From: Nomia melanderi
Taxonomy: Eukaryota > Arthropoda > Insecta > Hymenoptera > Halictidae
Length of the DNA: 64,000 bases
Reading direction: 5' to 3'
NCBI RefSeq assembly: GCF_051020985.1
Contig: NC_135001.1
Span: 14,873,896 to 14,937,895, forward strand
The notes under the pieces are model-generated. The model worked only from the letters and a program-made list of their open reading frames with translations, did not search any database and was not told the origin of the DNA. Position numbers and translations under genes: made by a program. This document shows, piece after piece, positions 10,441 through 24,912 of this stretch; positions within the stretch are counted from its first letter, which is position 1; each line of letters begins with the position of its first letter.

Positions 10441-13400
10441 ATGCGTGTATTGCTCCAATTGTTCAAAATAAAAACTCGAAGCTGTGATGTTAACTACGAT
10501 CGGGCAAGGTAATTCCACAATCGTAGTTTTGGGTAGTCATAGCTGGAGTTTTTCGTTGGAAATATAGTTGATTGAATAAAATCGATTAGTTTTTGTTGCA
10601 GGCAAAAATGTCACAAAATATCTCCAAACCATAGGCTTTCCACGACACATACACTTAAATATACAGAACGCTGTTATACTTAAAGCAACACCGATAGTTC
10701 GAAAATTCTTACTACAAAACTGAGTATAGCTGAGTAGACTTGGTATAGCTCGTCTGCTACGGGCAAGTACCCGAGGAAAACAAATAAAAACTGAGTAATA
10801 TGGTAATAATAGTAGTAATAATAATGACAGTTTACAACCAATTGGTTGGAACTTTGTAACCGCCGTTAAAAGAATGTAACAGAAACATTACTCTAAAAAG
10901 GCACTTTTGAACTGAAAGTGACCTGAAAAATAAAAATACAGATGGCATGGTGCTATGCAAAGCGCAATCAATAGAGATTTGCACAGTATATAATGGGCAT
11001 CCGAGTGCTCGGGAAATGAGGATATGGTATTTGCGCGTTCGAAAATAAATAATTCTTTCCTACTATATGATCCCGTCGGGCTTTTCAAAACGTGGAATGG
11101 AAACTGTTGCGCAAAACGCGAATGCAATGTCGGTTGGTCGCGTTCGACGTTTTGTTTTTAGCCGTTCGGAAATCGGTTCGAACGCGTGGCTTGCATGCCA
11201 TCGGATTTGTGAAACGCGAAAAATCGAGGCGTTACGAATTCATTGGCAAGGAATGAACATTATCGATGAGTAACGGGAATTTCTCGAATATTTTTTATAG
11301 CGAAATTTTATATGCCTTCATCAATGAAAGAAGCCGGCAACCGCATAGTACAAATGGCGAGACCAAAAGCGTTGCATTTTTTATTTCGTTGATCACGTTC
11401 AGGCGGACTGCACTCGTAGAATTATTTTGCAGCTAACAGTAAATTTATTTGATGTATTTGCGTTGTATGTCGAATGCATATTTCTGGCAGAGTTATTTAC
11501 ATGTAGCTTCGAGCGCGAAACGTGCGTTAAGTAAGTAATTAGTTGAAAATTAATGAAAGCCGAATGAATAGGGATTCATTTCGAAACCTTCTTGCAATTT
11601 TGTGCACATATTTCGGCTGTAACGTTTTTCATGTACAAGTAAAGTTTTAAAAATACGTACAAAAATATTGGGGAATAATGATTTAAATTTAATTTGGTCT
11701 AATTGATAGTATCGCATTCCGAGTGCACGTGAAAATAAAATAAGTACATACAGAACTGAAAACAAAATTATAAGCAAAGCTATATAATAAAATAAATGAA
11801 TTATTAATATTTTTGTTGTATAGCGACGGTTGGTTACGTTATTATAGCCGGCATATTGCAGTATTCTATGGTGTAGTTTGTACAATTTACTAGTAATTTT
11901 GATAGCGGTTAATAGTGTTCCTTTAAGTATCACTGATCTATATTTATTCCATTATAAATAAAGCTTATATTTTGTAAAACAAAACTTCTTCCATTTTTAA
12001 CGAAGATTTCGTTACTAAGAAGTAATTTATCACCTTTACGAGGTAATTAAATAATTTTAAGCGACAAACACCCCATTATTTGGTGAAATAAAGCGCAACT
12101 AAGGCAGCCAAAGCTACTAAAGTTGAAAAAAGTCAACTTCATTAATTTTCACATTACTTTCTTCCATAAATTGTGAATATTAGAAGCGATTCCGACCTTT
12201 ATAATAACTGTACATTAATGTAATTATACAACTCTTACTTTACTCTTCTTCTCGCTATTTGCTACTATTAGATTTCTCGTTAATTTTATTTTACATTAGC
12301 GTAGTTCACGTAATTTACATACGATTTCCCTAAAATAGATAGACAGTCTACCGAGAATCCATTGTAAATACCCGAAGAAGTTTCTTGTATAGATTATAGC
12401 CAGTTTGTCGCTGTGAGAAACTGAGTACGCTGGAACGTTCTAGAAATTCGTTTCCCTCTAGTTTTTCCGCCCGTATCCGCGAAGTAAAGTTTCCCAGAAC
12501 GTGAACGTTGAAAATTATGCCCCGCACATCAGAGATTGTGTGAAGGTGAGGGTATGGGAAAAGATGACATCTCGCTGAATTCAGGACAAAGAAGCGAAGT
12601 TGCGGTCGCCTGCATTTTACCTGTTTGCCCACGCTTCGATACTGTTTTGAAAGTAAACGAACGCTTGAACATTCTTTCACTATCGATCTATTACTCAAAA
12701 GTCACAGAGGAAAGTGTAATATTTTTCTGCGTCATAAAAATACTCCTGGAACTGTCCTGATATCAATTTATTGCGCTTCTTCGTAACTTCTAATCTGTTT
12801 TTGGAAACATCAAAGAAATTCATGTTAGCGTCGTTTTCTCTTGTCAACTATTTCATTGTCATCATACTTGTAATTACACGTTGAAATATTGTTATTGTAA
12901 GTTTAACTGATCAGATTTTGTCTGCTATATTATTGGCAAATATATTATTCATTTTTCTTGGGTATATTCGATAACAAGAAGTTACGCTTATGAATATACG
13001 TGCATTAATAGTAAATATAATACATATGTTATAATAATGTAATATATATGTAAATTAAAATGCATTGAATAATATTCATTCACATACATTTCTATTAGAA
13101 ATTTTTTATCTTACTATTTTTACTTTAATTTGCAGATATAGCATAATACAGCAAATATTAATGAAATGAACAGCAATGCACAATAGGTAATGTCCATTTT
13201 TATAATATTCACTTTGTTATTGAATCCTTTCAGAGGGATATTATTAATCTTTCACCCTTCACTAGTGCGTGCATGAATCAAAAGTTTAAAATCTTATTTC
13301 CAGGTATTAACCTTGCGCCGGCAATAGGGGGTTTCACCAACGTGGTCAATAATATAAACTTGTTATGATCGGTCTTGATTTTCTATTGTTGCGAGTTCTA

Positions 13401-16400
13401 CGAAAATCTGAAAAATTTTAAGATACTCATTGTAGTCCTAATTTAAGATGTAAACAACATTTTGGCTAAATTTTCATATCATTTTATTTCAATAAAAATT
13501 GGAAATCGTGATGAAGTCATGAAGAAATGAAATTTTCAAATTGCACATAGAAACGTTCAAATTGCATATTTGAAACATAATAAAGAATCATGATAAGAGT
13601 AACAGTTTTTGAATTCTTTGAATCTATCATTCAAACTGGACAAAAAGACAAAGAAGAAATGTCAAAGGAAGTAACAATTGGGACCTGAGGATAACGTGAA
13701 AGAAACAAAATTTTATAAATTACACATGTTCTTTATAACGATTTATAGATACTGTAATTTAATGATCTAACTTTTTTTACAAGGGAAGAATCAACAGAGT
13801 ATAATAAGAAATAGAAAATATTAAGCAGCATGAAGGTTTTGTAGGTAAATTTTTGCTTATCATTTCTATGAATATAGATCATTTGAAATATTATGTATCT
13901 ATTATGAAATTTTTATCAGAAACTCATCGCATGCTGTGTCAAAATCATTAAACCTAATTTTAGAACAAAAACTTTAATATCAGAAAATATTAATTTAAAT
14001 GAATGTTCCGTTTGTAATTATCAAATACCGGATATGTGGATCTCTTCGCGAGAGGTTCTTGCTTTTGTAAAATTTTTATGAAGAGAAAATTGTAATTAAT
14101 GTCAGAAAGTATTTCACTTTTTTAATTAAGGCGCCTGTTAAATAAAAATTGAAATGGACATTAAAATATCGGAACTACATTTCGTTTCGTATTGTTCATT
14201 ATACATTCACGTCAGTCAGAAATGTATAAATATGAATAGTGCAATTATAATATTTACAAAGGAAGGTATCGAACCCAGAAATTAAAAAAATTATAAAACT
14301 TCGTGTATAAGTAGAGTAAATCAAACCTGATACATAGCTATTTTATGTTCGTACCGAATGTCGCTTTTAGGGGTGAAACCATCCCTTAAAAAATGAAGAA
14401 TTTTCTGTCCCGTAGATTGTCTGAAGAACGGCAAGGGATATAAAAAAGAAAGTTCAGACTAAAATACAGCATGTTTTCACATCTACAAAACTGTGAAAGT
14501 ATTATTCGAAGCTATCAACACTTATTTCCAATTTCGAAGCTTTTAGATTGTTCAAAAAATATAAAAAATAATGATAAAAGTCAGATTGTTCATAAAGAAA
14601 TAATACAAGGAGACACATTACAAAGTGAGCAATAGATAAATTCTGAAGTTGTAAAAAATTCTACTGACGAAGAATTTGAATTAGTACCCAAATCGATAGA
14701 GCTTTATGATTTCATGGGATCCTGAAAATGAAAATATTTTATAATTGTACTTGCTTTTCTGCTTTCCTGTTGTTGTAAAATCAATTACATCTTATTCTTC
14801 TCTTTCGTGTAATGTGGAATATCCAAGGTCCCACAGGAATGTATGATACAAATCATATATAACTTTGACCGTGACCATTGCCCAAGTCATCGTATCCTGT
14901 ATCAAATACCCTTGACAAACTGGCTATTATCACGTTTTCTGGCGCAGTGCCAATATGAACGACCCTTAACGTGCGGGACCGTGGCATGACACAAGCAGTC
15001 GTTCGCGAAGTGAATTATTAAATCGCGTCATGTATCGTTACGCAAGCCACGGGTAATTGTGTCGGACCTTTTGCACCTCGTTCGACACGTGCGAGTACAC
15101 CGCGAATGAATTCTACCGCATACGGGCCGGTCACGAACGCTACGAACGGATCAAGTTGTTTATTAATATGTTAACATTACGTTAATGTTTATTTTCGATT
15201 TTAATAATTAAGGATAAAATAAATGTTTCCAAAATTTACCCTTTCCTCGGGATGTCGCAGGCGAGGAACCAAAATACAACGCCAAAGAGGTTATTACAGT
15301 GGCTTACGGAAGTGTTCGAACGCTTTGTGAACATTAAGGTTAATCCTGTTGTGTTTTACAGTTCTCCTCCATCTAGTTACCTTTCCACATTTTTGGTAAA
15401 ATTAAATTTATTCAGTCGATAAATTTGACGTTAAAGGAGGGTTCTTTCATCAATTTCATCGAATCGCACACGCTTTTATTTTATAGTTTTTAAACGTCCT
15501 TCCAGTTTGAAGAATTTTTATGAAAATTAAAGGAATTCGAGATTTTTGTAAGGAATTTTTTCCAGGTTAAAATTAAATGAGGCTCATGAGAGTATAGAGT
15601 AGATGAAAAATGGGCTTCGTACCATTGCCATATGAAACTAAACCTACTCACATCAATTTATATTATTTAATCGTCAGTAAATGAATTAAGAAGAATGAAT
15701 TAATCGTCTTAATGAAGTAAGAATCGAGTCTGCATTTGTTTACCGTTTGCTTTACGGCTGGATATCAATGGATTTTGTTAGTAAATTTGTTAATTTCTTT
15801 GTTAATAAATATTAAAGCGTGACGTATTCACTGAATTTTCTGGTGAATATTTACTTAAAATTCGTATACGTAACACTCAGTATTTACTAAAACTATGAAA
15901 TAAGTACTATTGTAATTTCAAATATGTCAGTCGCTTTTCTTAACACATTGTACGCCGGCTAAATTTCAGGTATTAAAAACGCGAGCATCTGTAATTATAT
16001 TGACAGATTTTTAAACGTCAATCAAACCGAAATTTCTGACTTACAAAATGAATAAGGAATTTGTAATTTTACTTTGGATTTGTGTTATACATACCTAAAA
16101 TGTTGCATTAACGAGGGATTAGCAATTAAACGATAGACTAAAAATCCCGCATTATCGCGGGGCCGGCGCGCAGTGTGTTGAGTTTTTCCAACATTTGCTG
16201 TTGTTTTCATTTATTGTTTTCTAATCATACGACCGAATATCTTATCATCACGAACGCAGAATTCATTACAGTGCTACTAGGAATTTTTCTCGGACATTTC
16301 GAAAACTAAGTGATTATACGAACAGGAAGCAGTTGAAAATCTCGACCTCTACAACATATTTAAAAATCGTTAACATCGGAGGTGGAGTCTGCTTTCGATA

Positions 16401-16766
16401 GGTTTATCATTTAGTCTTATTCTGCTATCATTTTATTAAGGATATCTTTCATGTTGAGAAATCTATAAAAAAATTGTGAATGGTAAATCTAATAAGTTAT
16501 AATAAAAACAATTTGCAAACTTATCTTGCAATTTCAGTTCTCATCATTTTTCATATAAACGTATAAAAACATTTGTGGGATTTTAATACTTTTGGATGGG
16601 CTATATCTTCTACCATACCCCACTTTGCTTGTAGTTTTAACATAATTTCTTATTGAGCATGATAAGAACTTCTAGATACTTGATAAAAAAAGTTTGGAAA
16701 TTTCGACAGGCTTTTGCAAACTAATTCGGTCGTTGAAAGGCTAATAATATCCCCTATCGGTGAAAT

Positions 16767-17350
16767 ATGCTCGGATCGTCGAAGAACGATCGCGCAGCTG
16801 TGTTAATCAATCAGGCATGGACGCTTTCGCGTGAATTAAAAACGCCGGGAACGAAATTCTGGGAATATTTAACAATTTGCCACACCGGTCCTGTTTTCAT
16901 CGCTCGTCCGGTGAAACCGGGCGGCGCGCTGTTTGCTCTGCAAATAAGAGTCGCTTGTATGTACTTGTTTTTTTTTCGTCCGTTCTCGGAAACGGGATAC
17001 GTGTACTTGTTTGTCGGCCCGCTGTTGCCGTTGTTGCTGCAACGTACGAATGAAGGAGCCACGAGAGAGGAAAAGGATGCGCGTCAGACGAAAACAACAA
17101 AAAAAAAAAATAGAACAATAAAAAAAAACTAAAAGCGGCGGTATCTATACGAACGAATTTACACCATCGATGGAAGCGGATAGAGGAAAAAATGACAGGT
17201 TCCGCTGTTGTCGTCCCGTTCGAGGGAGAAATGAGAATTATCGATTTCACGGAGCTCCACTTAAAAATATTGCGGTCGTAATGAATTCTCGTTTCCGTGA
17301 CCCCGCTCGAATAAAAGATTTATGCGATTGACAGCCGGAAAACAAAATTT
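16767..17350. other. CpG-denser pocket in caspase intron 2
   Basis: CG dinucleotides and overall GC rise sharply against the AT-rich flanks, and open frames on both strands lengthen accordingly. No domain is recognisable in any frame and no splice-bounded exon was identified. It might be a conserved regulatory element or an unseen promoter. Confidence 0.35.
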
Positions 17351-18829
17351 TCGATTTTTCCCCCTCTCTCCGGCCTCGTCTCTGACAACTCGGAAAAAAT
17401 CCGGTGACTTTGATCTACGAAAATTTAAGAAAATGAAACCGGAATTTTAATGTTTTTCTGTTATTGTTCCCTGTATGGTCAATTGATATTTCAGTTAGTT
17501 AAACAACGAAGACAGATGTGAATGAAATTTTGAGTATAATGAGAGTTATAAATCAGTTTAAATTAACAAATATGGTCCCATTCCCAACGAATAGAATGTC
17601 AATTTTTATAAACACACAAGATTTCATGAATTCATTAGAAGAATTGAAACTGAACAAAATGGTATTTCATGTGTTATAATTTTCATTATCATGAGTGGAA
17701 TATACAAGCAGCTTTATATTTCAGTAAAATCATAAATTTTATGTTTCGTGTCTGTTGGGACTGTTTCATACATTTGCAATTGTTAAAAATAACACAAGAA
17801 ATAATTGTTTGTACCTCATTAATTATATGTACGCCGCTTAATTATTTAAGAATATCGATATCGATAGCAATAAATATTCTGAAATAAGATTTAATTGTTT
17901 CTCTAATTCGATAATTACGTAAGGACAATATTAACAGAGAAAGTATCAGAAAGTAAAGTTTTTATTATCTTCATTAGTAAGACGGAAACTAATGTTAATT
18001 TAAAAGTAATGTTTAATTAACAGTAAATCCCATAGAAAATAATTTTGAAGAAATCTTATTCTACGGCTGTCAAATGTAGTCTACAAACAATTGACGGAGA
18101 GGTAATAATTTTAGCATCGTAGAGACTCGATTGTAAAACTTGGAAATTGAAGGTGTACTAAAATCCATAAAACTGAATAGATGGAAACGTGGTTTCGTCT
18201 AATGTAGATCATCTGTAAATGAAGTTGGAGAATTAAAATTGGTAAGGGTCTGAAATGATGAAGAGGACTGACACCTACGAAGAAGTTGTTATAAACAAAA
18301 AAGAGCATTATTGTAACTCTGAATCCTGTACTAGTAATTTATCACTATAATATTATTTATAATAAATTATCCACTATTTTAAAAACAATATAACAATATA
18401 GATATTTGTAATCGAATAAAATGTTTTTTTAATTTTTCGTATGGTACTAGTGATGTACCTGACATTAGGAACATTGTAATCAATTTTATGGATATATTTA
18501 TCCAATGGTTATCAACTGATGCCACGTAAATATCATTCCACTATTCCCAGGGCACACAAAATTCTACATTTCAAATAATGATCATTTTTACAGGACAATC
18601 GATTTTTTAAACATTATCGTTAGTCTTAGGTAGATCACAACGGTCATATAAATTGAGTAAGGAAACATGCAGCTGTAAAACTGTTAAAATAGCGTAGGTC
18701 CCCGTTTCCTCAAAATCATAAATGAAACTAAAAGTCGTGCACTCATCGATTGACCCAATAACTCGTGTAAAAAATGAGTAAAGCGACGAGGGAAGGGACA
18801 ATCAAAAGACAATCGAAGCAATTCGGCTT

Positions 18830-19560
18830 CATGCTCCTGAGTGACCTGGATCATCAAACGGAAGCGCGCGCTCATTGTTCCGAATATGAAATTCCCGTTC
18901 GGCGGCGCGATCCGCATTCACGCCGGCGTAGCTCGTTCTCGTTTTTAATTACCGCGGATTACCCGGACTTCGCTGCATAACATTTCGATTTAAGTCGTTA
19001 CGAAGTACCTTGCGAATTTTAATTGCCTGTCCTCGTCTCGGGGCAAACGGAATAGAACGGGTCGCGTCTGGGGACGTTCGCATGGAGAAGAGAAGAAACG
19101 GTCGGAGCTTGAAAAAGAACAGGGGAAAAAAGTGGAGGAATAAGGACGAAGGTGGCTGAGAACGGTTATAAACTGAACGCGATATATTCCGACGCATTCC
19201 GACCGGGCTGAAGGAATATGAAAAGTTTCCTCGCTTATTATAAAGTTTCATGATCATCCGACTTTCCGCTCGGCTACGTTGCTCACGTCTGTATTTCGCG
19301 CGATTGTCTTCGTCGGTTATACCTCAGAGAGAAGCTGAAGTGGAGGCGGGCGTTTAATGAGCTCGTTTCATTGTAAAACTGTTTGTGCAACTTCCGGTGC
19401 TCTTATTCATCAGCGACATCATTATCCGCGCAGGATCAACCGGACCGAGGAAACGGTATCGCCTTGCCACCTTCCCCGTCCCGCGCGAAATATCCCGTAC
19501 AAAGGACCCGCCGAAGTTTATTAGTACACCGTGAATGATACTCCAGCTTCTTCGAACCGT
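18830..19560. other. CpG-denser pocket in caspase intron 2
   Basis: A compositional island like the one at 16.8 kb, with many CG dinucleotides (for example GGCGGCGCGATCCGC) and frames that overlap on both strands without recognisable protein. No function is assigned. Confidence 0.35.
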
Positions 19561-21039
19561 TTATCGAACAATGGAGATTGAGGGTCTGAGTTGTCGAGTG
19601 GATAAAGAGTTTCAGATTATTCTGGAAATTGACGGGCGGATTACTTCTTTAACACTGAACGTATACATCCGGTCAAATGACCGGTACTTCTAAATTAAAC
19701 AATGCATCTACAGTTTCCCGTTTCTGTTAACGAACGAATAGAAATATATAATCTTTATCTTATTATCCAAAAGTTATTTTGTGCATTATTTCCGTATTAA
19801 ATTAATAATTATCTACTGTATATGTACCTTTGGAAAAAATAAAGGTTCGTGAAGTATGAATCATTATGATCCGTAATCTAGTTACAACTTTTTGTAGTTT
19901 CCTTTGATTTATAATTTTACTGGTTATGTAATTTTCCGTTTCTTTCATCGAGGAGGTGAAACACATTTCAAAAGGAGGCAAATATTGGTGCCTTATTTAC
20001 AATTATCTTTAATAAAACATCTCAGGAAACGAAGAGAAATTTTGCTTGTAACATGACTATTCAAACGCAACGTCAAGATAACATTTAAGAATGGCCTGTC
20101 GAATGAAATGTTTGTGCTGTAATTGTCACGAGATATATGCTTGGTTCAGAAGTATTTATTGATTTGAATTTTTAAGTTTTATGGCTCTAAGCCGTTCGTC
20201 CCTCTCAATTTTTATCGTAAGTAAGTGCATCTTCGTAAAATGACGACAAAGTGATTTGACGAATATAGTTTGGACAGCGTCGCAGCGGCGTCTGTCGTGT
20301 CAATATTTGAATAGACGAATATTTGAGAGAAAAATTCAAATAAACTGTTCAACATGACGTTCCTTCCACGACCACGAATTCGCTTCTGTCCCCGTTATCT
20401 ACGGTTTACCAACAATTTGTCGGGCAAAGGTTCTGGGACTCCCTCCGGCATGTGAATTTCATGGAAATGTCACGGCTCGGTGTGGTAAAAGAATTTTGGG
20501 ACATTTGACCAGTTTACTAGTCGAACGTAAATCGAACAAGTTCAATAGAATGTATAGTATGTCCAGTTTTCCTCTTAACGGTTGAAAATTTTATAGTAAT
20601 AACTAATCAAAAAATAAGATGTTAGCAATTATACGTATAAAGAAAATATTGATAGAGCTTTTAACCCTTTGATTATTTAATTAATAAAGTAAGGTATATA
20701 TATATTCGATCATCTTCTATACAAATCTATACGATCATTCGAATTTTATACACTCCTCGCTATTTGCAGATTTTCTATCTTTGTCTAAAAGATGATCGAA
20801 AGTAACGACCTTCATGTTGCCAAGCATGTAAACTGAATTGAAATGCAATGAACATAGAACATAGAAATATTGGTTTTAATTTGAATTGAAATAAAACTTG
20901 AAATAACATTTCGGATTTTCGTCCTGCCTACTTCTAATTATTCTTGTTTAATATGTAATTATTGAACATGTTGAAAAACACCAAATTCATTTCTACACTC
21001 AATATAAACAACTTAGCACTAAGTCGTATATATTATACG

Positions 21040-21398
21040 CCTTCCGCATTAGCTCCATCGATTGCCAAGCTAAAAGTGCATAGGTGCAGGGGGAGTCCTT
21101 CAGTCACCTTTCTCGGGTCACCTCGGCTTTCGGCGCATAGCCATTATTGGCACACGGCAATAATAAAGGACGGGACCGTGGTCGAATGCGACGGAGTGAG
21201 ACGGAGCTATAGAGAATTTTGTTTTCTATCGTTACGTCTTACTTCATCGCGTTCGGTCTCGCTTGCGTCCTAAGCTATTGTTGCGCGCCAATAATGACCA
21301 TGCGCTCGAGGTTGAGGTGACCTCAGCATCGTGAGTGGAAGAGTCTCCTTACCCCTGTCCACTTTTAGATTGGCGGCTGATAGAGCTAATGTGAGAGG
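21040..21398. mobile_element. Foldback MITE, near-complete 359-bp inverted repeat
   Basis: The left half (CATTAGCTCCATCGATTGCC, GGTCACCTC, GCATAGCCATTATTGGC) is repeated inverted in the right half (minus strand: CATTAGCTCTATCAGCCGCC, GGTCACCTC, GCATGGTCATTATTGGC). The pairing continues into the centre (CGACGGAGTGAGACG against CGATGAAGTAAGACG). It is non-coding; the open frame across it is an artefact. A single-stranded copy would form one long hairpin. A fragment of the same family lies at 34665-34732. No clear target duplication was seen. Confidence 0.88.
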
Positions 21399-21499
21399 AA
21401 AATAGTATGTTATAATAGAAAATTGTACTAATATTATAAAACTCCCAGTAAATAAACAGATGTGAAGTTATAGATCGATTGTTAACAATCGGGTTAAGA

Positions 21500-21730
21500 T
21501 AATTCATATTTATTTATTAGATTGAAACACATCTGAATTACATGTATAATGTTCCTAGAAAAATTGATGTTTGTCCATTTAAATTTTAGAAAATACACGT
21601 TCAAAATTGATAATTAATATGTAGATTCGTATAATTACATCAATCAAAATTTACGTAAACATTTACCAAACAATGTTTATAAAATCCAACATGCTTGAAA
21701 TTGGTGCGTTTTATAATTCTAGTGTTAAAA
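21500..21730 (+). repeat. Dispersed repeat Q, copy 2
   Basis: Contains ATGTTCCTAGAAAAATTGAT, ATTCGTATAATTACATCAATC and CAATGTTTATAAAATCCAAC, aligned with copy 1 at 10206-10440. It ends near TTCTAGTGTTAA at 21717-21728, a TTAA-type terminus. Confidence 0.6.
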
Positions 21731-22278
21731 GTTAGTAACATTTGCACAGAACGGGAAATTTTCTACGATTACAACGAACATTGAGGGATTTGTGGACATT
21801 TGGTTGGTTTCAAATTCGTAATAAATAAATAATGCGATTCACACTCTTATCGGGTCAAGTCGCTTTTCAGCGATCTTCCCTTTCTCAAAGCTGATTAGAT
21901 CTCGGACCAGTGACTTTCTTTAAAGCAGTCGCAGCGCTTCACCTGAAACCTTCTTCGAATTCCAACCATGGTATCCCTTTTCCAAGATCACGCTATAAAA
22001 CACCGCGGATTACGTTTACAGTTTCAGCTGGAAATCAGATTCCGTTTGTGAAGACAACCACTCTTCCCGTTCAATGAAGAATGTTCATTTATAACATTCA
22101 GCTTTGTTATTCTAGAATAACCCTTTCGATTGTCGAGTCAAAACGATTTAAATCGACAAGCAAGCGTGCGATGGACGCTCGAAAGGTTATGAAATCATGA
22201 AAACATAGAGTAGGTATCGTTTCGAAAAATTGGATTAAAAGATAAAATCATATGAGATCAAAAGTAGTCTTGAACCAA

Positions 22279-22332
22279 AGTGACGACAAATTTTTTAATA
22301 GTTTATTATGAAAATGCATTTTGTGTCGTCAC
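22279..22332. repeat. Short hairpin with AGTGACGACAAA arms
   Basis: AGTGACGACAAA and TGTGTCGTCACT form about 11 paired bases around a 30-base AT-rich loop in caspase intron 2. It may be the core of an old palindromic element. Confidence 0.5.
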
Positions 22333-22384
22333 TCTACTGTCATAATAAAAAGTATATGTAGTCGTCAGAAGAAATTGAATTTTA

Positions 22385-22525
22385 TTTTATAAAACGAAGA
22401 TTTTTAAGTTTTTGAACATTTTTTTACTAATATTGAATGTTTATTAATAAGAAATTGGTGAAAAAAGATGTTGATTCTAAGTTTTAACTATTAGTTTTCC
22501 GACGATAAGTCTGAACTGATCCCAG
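22385..22525 (+). repeat. Dispersed repeat R, copy 1
   Basis: Plus strand has GAATGTTTATTAATAAGAAA, GATGTTGATTCTAAGTTTTA and TCTGAACTGATCC. The same order appears on the minus strand of about 31150-31285 and, more diverged, on the plus strand near 47700-47815. Confidence 0.75.
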
Positions 22526-24346
22526 TCGCCTCGATCTCTACCCTGCCACGATTGGTCATTTTTTACCAGAGATTCTGTTTAATCCATATAACTTTCCCAA
22601 AATCAAACGGAATAATGGTAAACAACAATGCATTATACTAATTGTTGTATGGATACGTTTTGCGGTATTGGTTCGATATAACGAGCGCGCTGAGAACGCA
22701 GCGAATCGAAAGATCGTTGATCACGCGGCGCCTGAAAAACGAAGGCTACGCGGAATTCCAATCTGTCGATGTCGAAATTGTCGAATCTTGCAGAGAGTTA
22801 TTGCTGAAATTTGTAGGTAACGGTGTAGCGAGGGTAGTAAACCCAGCGGGGGCTATAAACCGAGGATTGAGTCCGGCGGTCAACAAAGACTATTACGATA
22901 GCGGAAAAGTGACAACTCGACCAGGCGTGGTGCAAAACAACCCCCTTATAAATTAGGTATCCTTTTAGTATAGTTCCGGAAACTTTTGCAATAGTGAAGA
23001 TGCTCGGGGGACCAAGGAGCCTGGGCGGACTGGCCCCGTAAAAGAAGCTTCTGTTTATGGTCTCGCTGACTTTACTGCCTCTACTATATCGTTACCTCGG
23101 AATATACGTAATATACGTAAACGGGGAGCTGTGTGTGTATACGCATTCCCCAGAGATCTTTACAGTTCAATTTCTTTGTTCGTCTTGGCAAAATTAACTA
23201 CTGGAAAGAATTTGATTGAAATATTTATAGCCTGCTCGATTAAAGCGTGTTCAGCTTTACTGATAGAACAGTTTTGTATTCCAGTTTTATAACCAATATA
23301 TACATTTTTTATATTTACTGCTAAAATTCAATTAGGTTCTCATAAAACCACGATAATAAACCCAAACTGTTGGTAATTCCATAAAAACTATATTCTTCAG
23401 TTTTAAATTGTAAATTATCAATTTTAATACTGTTATACTCGATCCTTTTGCATCGATACGTTCATCAACAATTTCACACGCAACAACGTATTCGGTTATT
23501 TCCTATTTAACAAAAGTCCATTATACGATTTTAATGTCTTCATCGTTGCTCTCAACTTTGACCGCCCCTCATTCGTATTTCCATCCAAAGCACGTTTCAA
23601 GGTGTGTTCGGAATCGTTCATATGTTCCGCACGTGTTTAATTCCGAAAACGTGTCTTTCATTAGGTAATTTAAACTGACCGCCTCCTATCTCTCTCCCTC
23701 TCTTTAAACTGTTCCACGTATTTACTAATTTTAATCATCAAGGAACGCGTGTAATCGCGGCCCTGTCGGTAGAGCCTGGAACTATATCAAAGCGACGTTA
23801 CTCAAATAATGGAAACGCGATTCGTTACATGGAGACGATCGAAATGAATTATTGCTGATATTATTCGTTTCTGCGCGTTGCCGCGAATTACGCGTTGTTT
23901 AACGAGCATCGCAGAAAAATGATTAAAAGCTGTCGCCAGGCGCGCGTATGGAACGTGTTTCAGCGCGAAAATCGTGTTACACGTCGCTCGGAATTCGTGT
24001 CCAACGTTTGAAATCAAAATTTTGACGCAGTATCACCATTTTATATGTTTGTATCAATTATCTAAATTTTATCACTCCCATCCGTACATTCGTACATATA
24101 GTTACACGTTTACGAATGATTTAATTTTCGTTTTACGAGCAGTACCTCGCGTTTTGTTAGGCCATCGTTTTATCAATATTTATTTGTTTTACGCATTATT
24201 GTATTTTTATTCTGTATTTCTCGTAATATTACATTAGTTTTCAAGTGTCCACTTAGATCGTCGAAGAATTTGCGAAATGCAAAACATTCGGATCGACACT
24301 GTTATTTCATTCTACGTTCGTGCTCTAATATTCTGTTAATTTTTAA

Positions 24347-24912
24347 CCCTTTGAGTTCCGTGGAGCGCCATCGCACTCCTCCATTAATACGCGGAAAGTG
24401 CCAGAAGCGCTATCGCGCTGGTCTCAAATCAGTTAGAATAAAGTGGAAAAACAAAATATTTGTTGTGATAATGAAATAATTCCATGAACTGGCACAGTTA
24501 TATCGTCCTACAGCAAAGTTTGCCAGGAACAATGGTGCATTACATGATGTAGATGAAGTGCAATCTAACAAAGCCAGTAAAAAGATCTGATCTTAGATAC
24601 TCAAACTGCAGAAAAGGACTTCACGGATTGTGTGCGAATAAACAAAGATTTCTGAAAATGATCTACAATTTTTTTAAATTTTATAGTTATGAATTCTGTG
24701 TTATATTGTGAGAACAGTGAATTAAATATGAATATAAACATAGCAATTGGTTAAATTTAATCTAATATGTTATAAACACCATGTAAAAATTTCTACAGGA
24801 ATATTTCAAAATTGACATTCGTACAAAGTTTTTCCCGCGCCATTACAAAAACGCATAAAGACCGCTGGCGTTTTTCGTATATGTATGGAAAAAATTTCTG
24901 GCATTCAAAGAG
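24347..24912 (+). mobile_element. Decayed piggyBac-like element, 566 bp, TTAA flanked
   Basis: TTAA occurs at 24343-24346 and 24913-24916. The ends are inverted: CCCTTTGAGTTCC at the left, and CTCTTTGAATGCC on the minus strand at the right. A stretch at about 24605-24660 reads NCRKGLHGLCANKQRFLKMI, resembling the cysteine-rich end of piggyBac-type transposases (C-x2-C-x-x-GLC-x-x-x-C-F-x-x-Y-H), with the last Cys and His lost. The element is internally deleted and no intact transposase remains. The target choice and ends are seen; the transposase remnant is a weaker reading. Confidence 0.72.

Noticed and set aside
12348..12760. Opposing 116- and 74-codon frames
   Set aside because: Neither shows a known domain or splice-bounded structure, and their overlap on both strands is typical of chance frames.
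14225..14295. tRNA-like GGTTCGATACC on the minus strand
   Set aside because: The rest of a cloverleaf (acceptor stem, D and anticodon arms) cannot be formed by the surrounding bases.
22642..22956. 104-codon plus-strand open frame in a GC-richer patch
   Set aside because: No recognisable domain, no splice context or start support, and similar stop-poor patches elsewhere in the introns are explained by composition.
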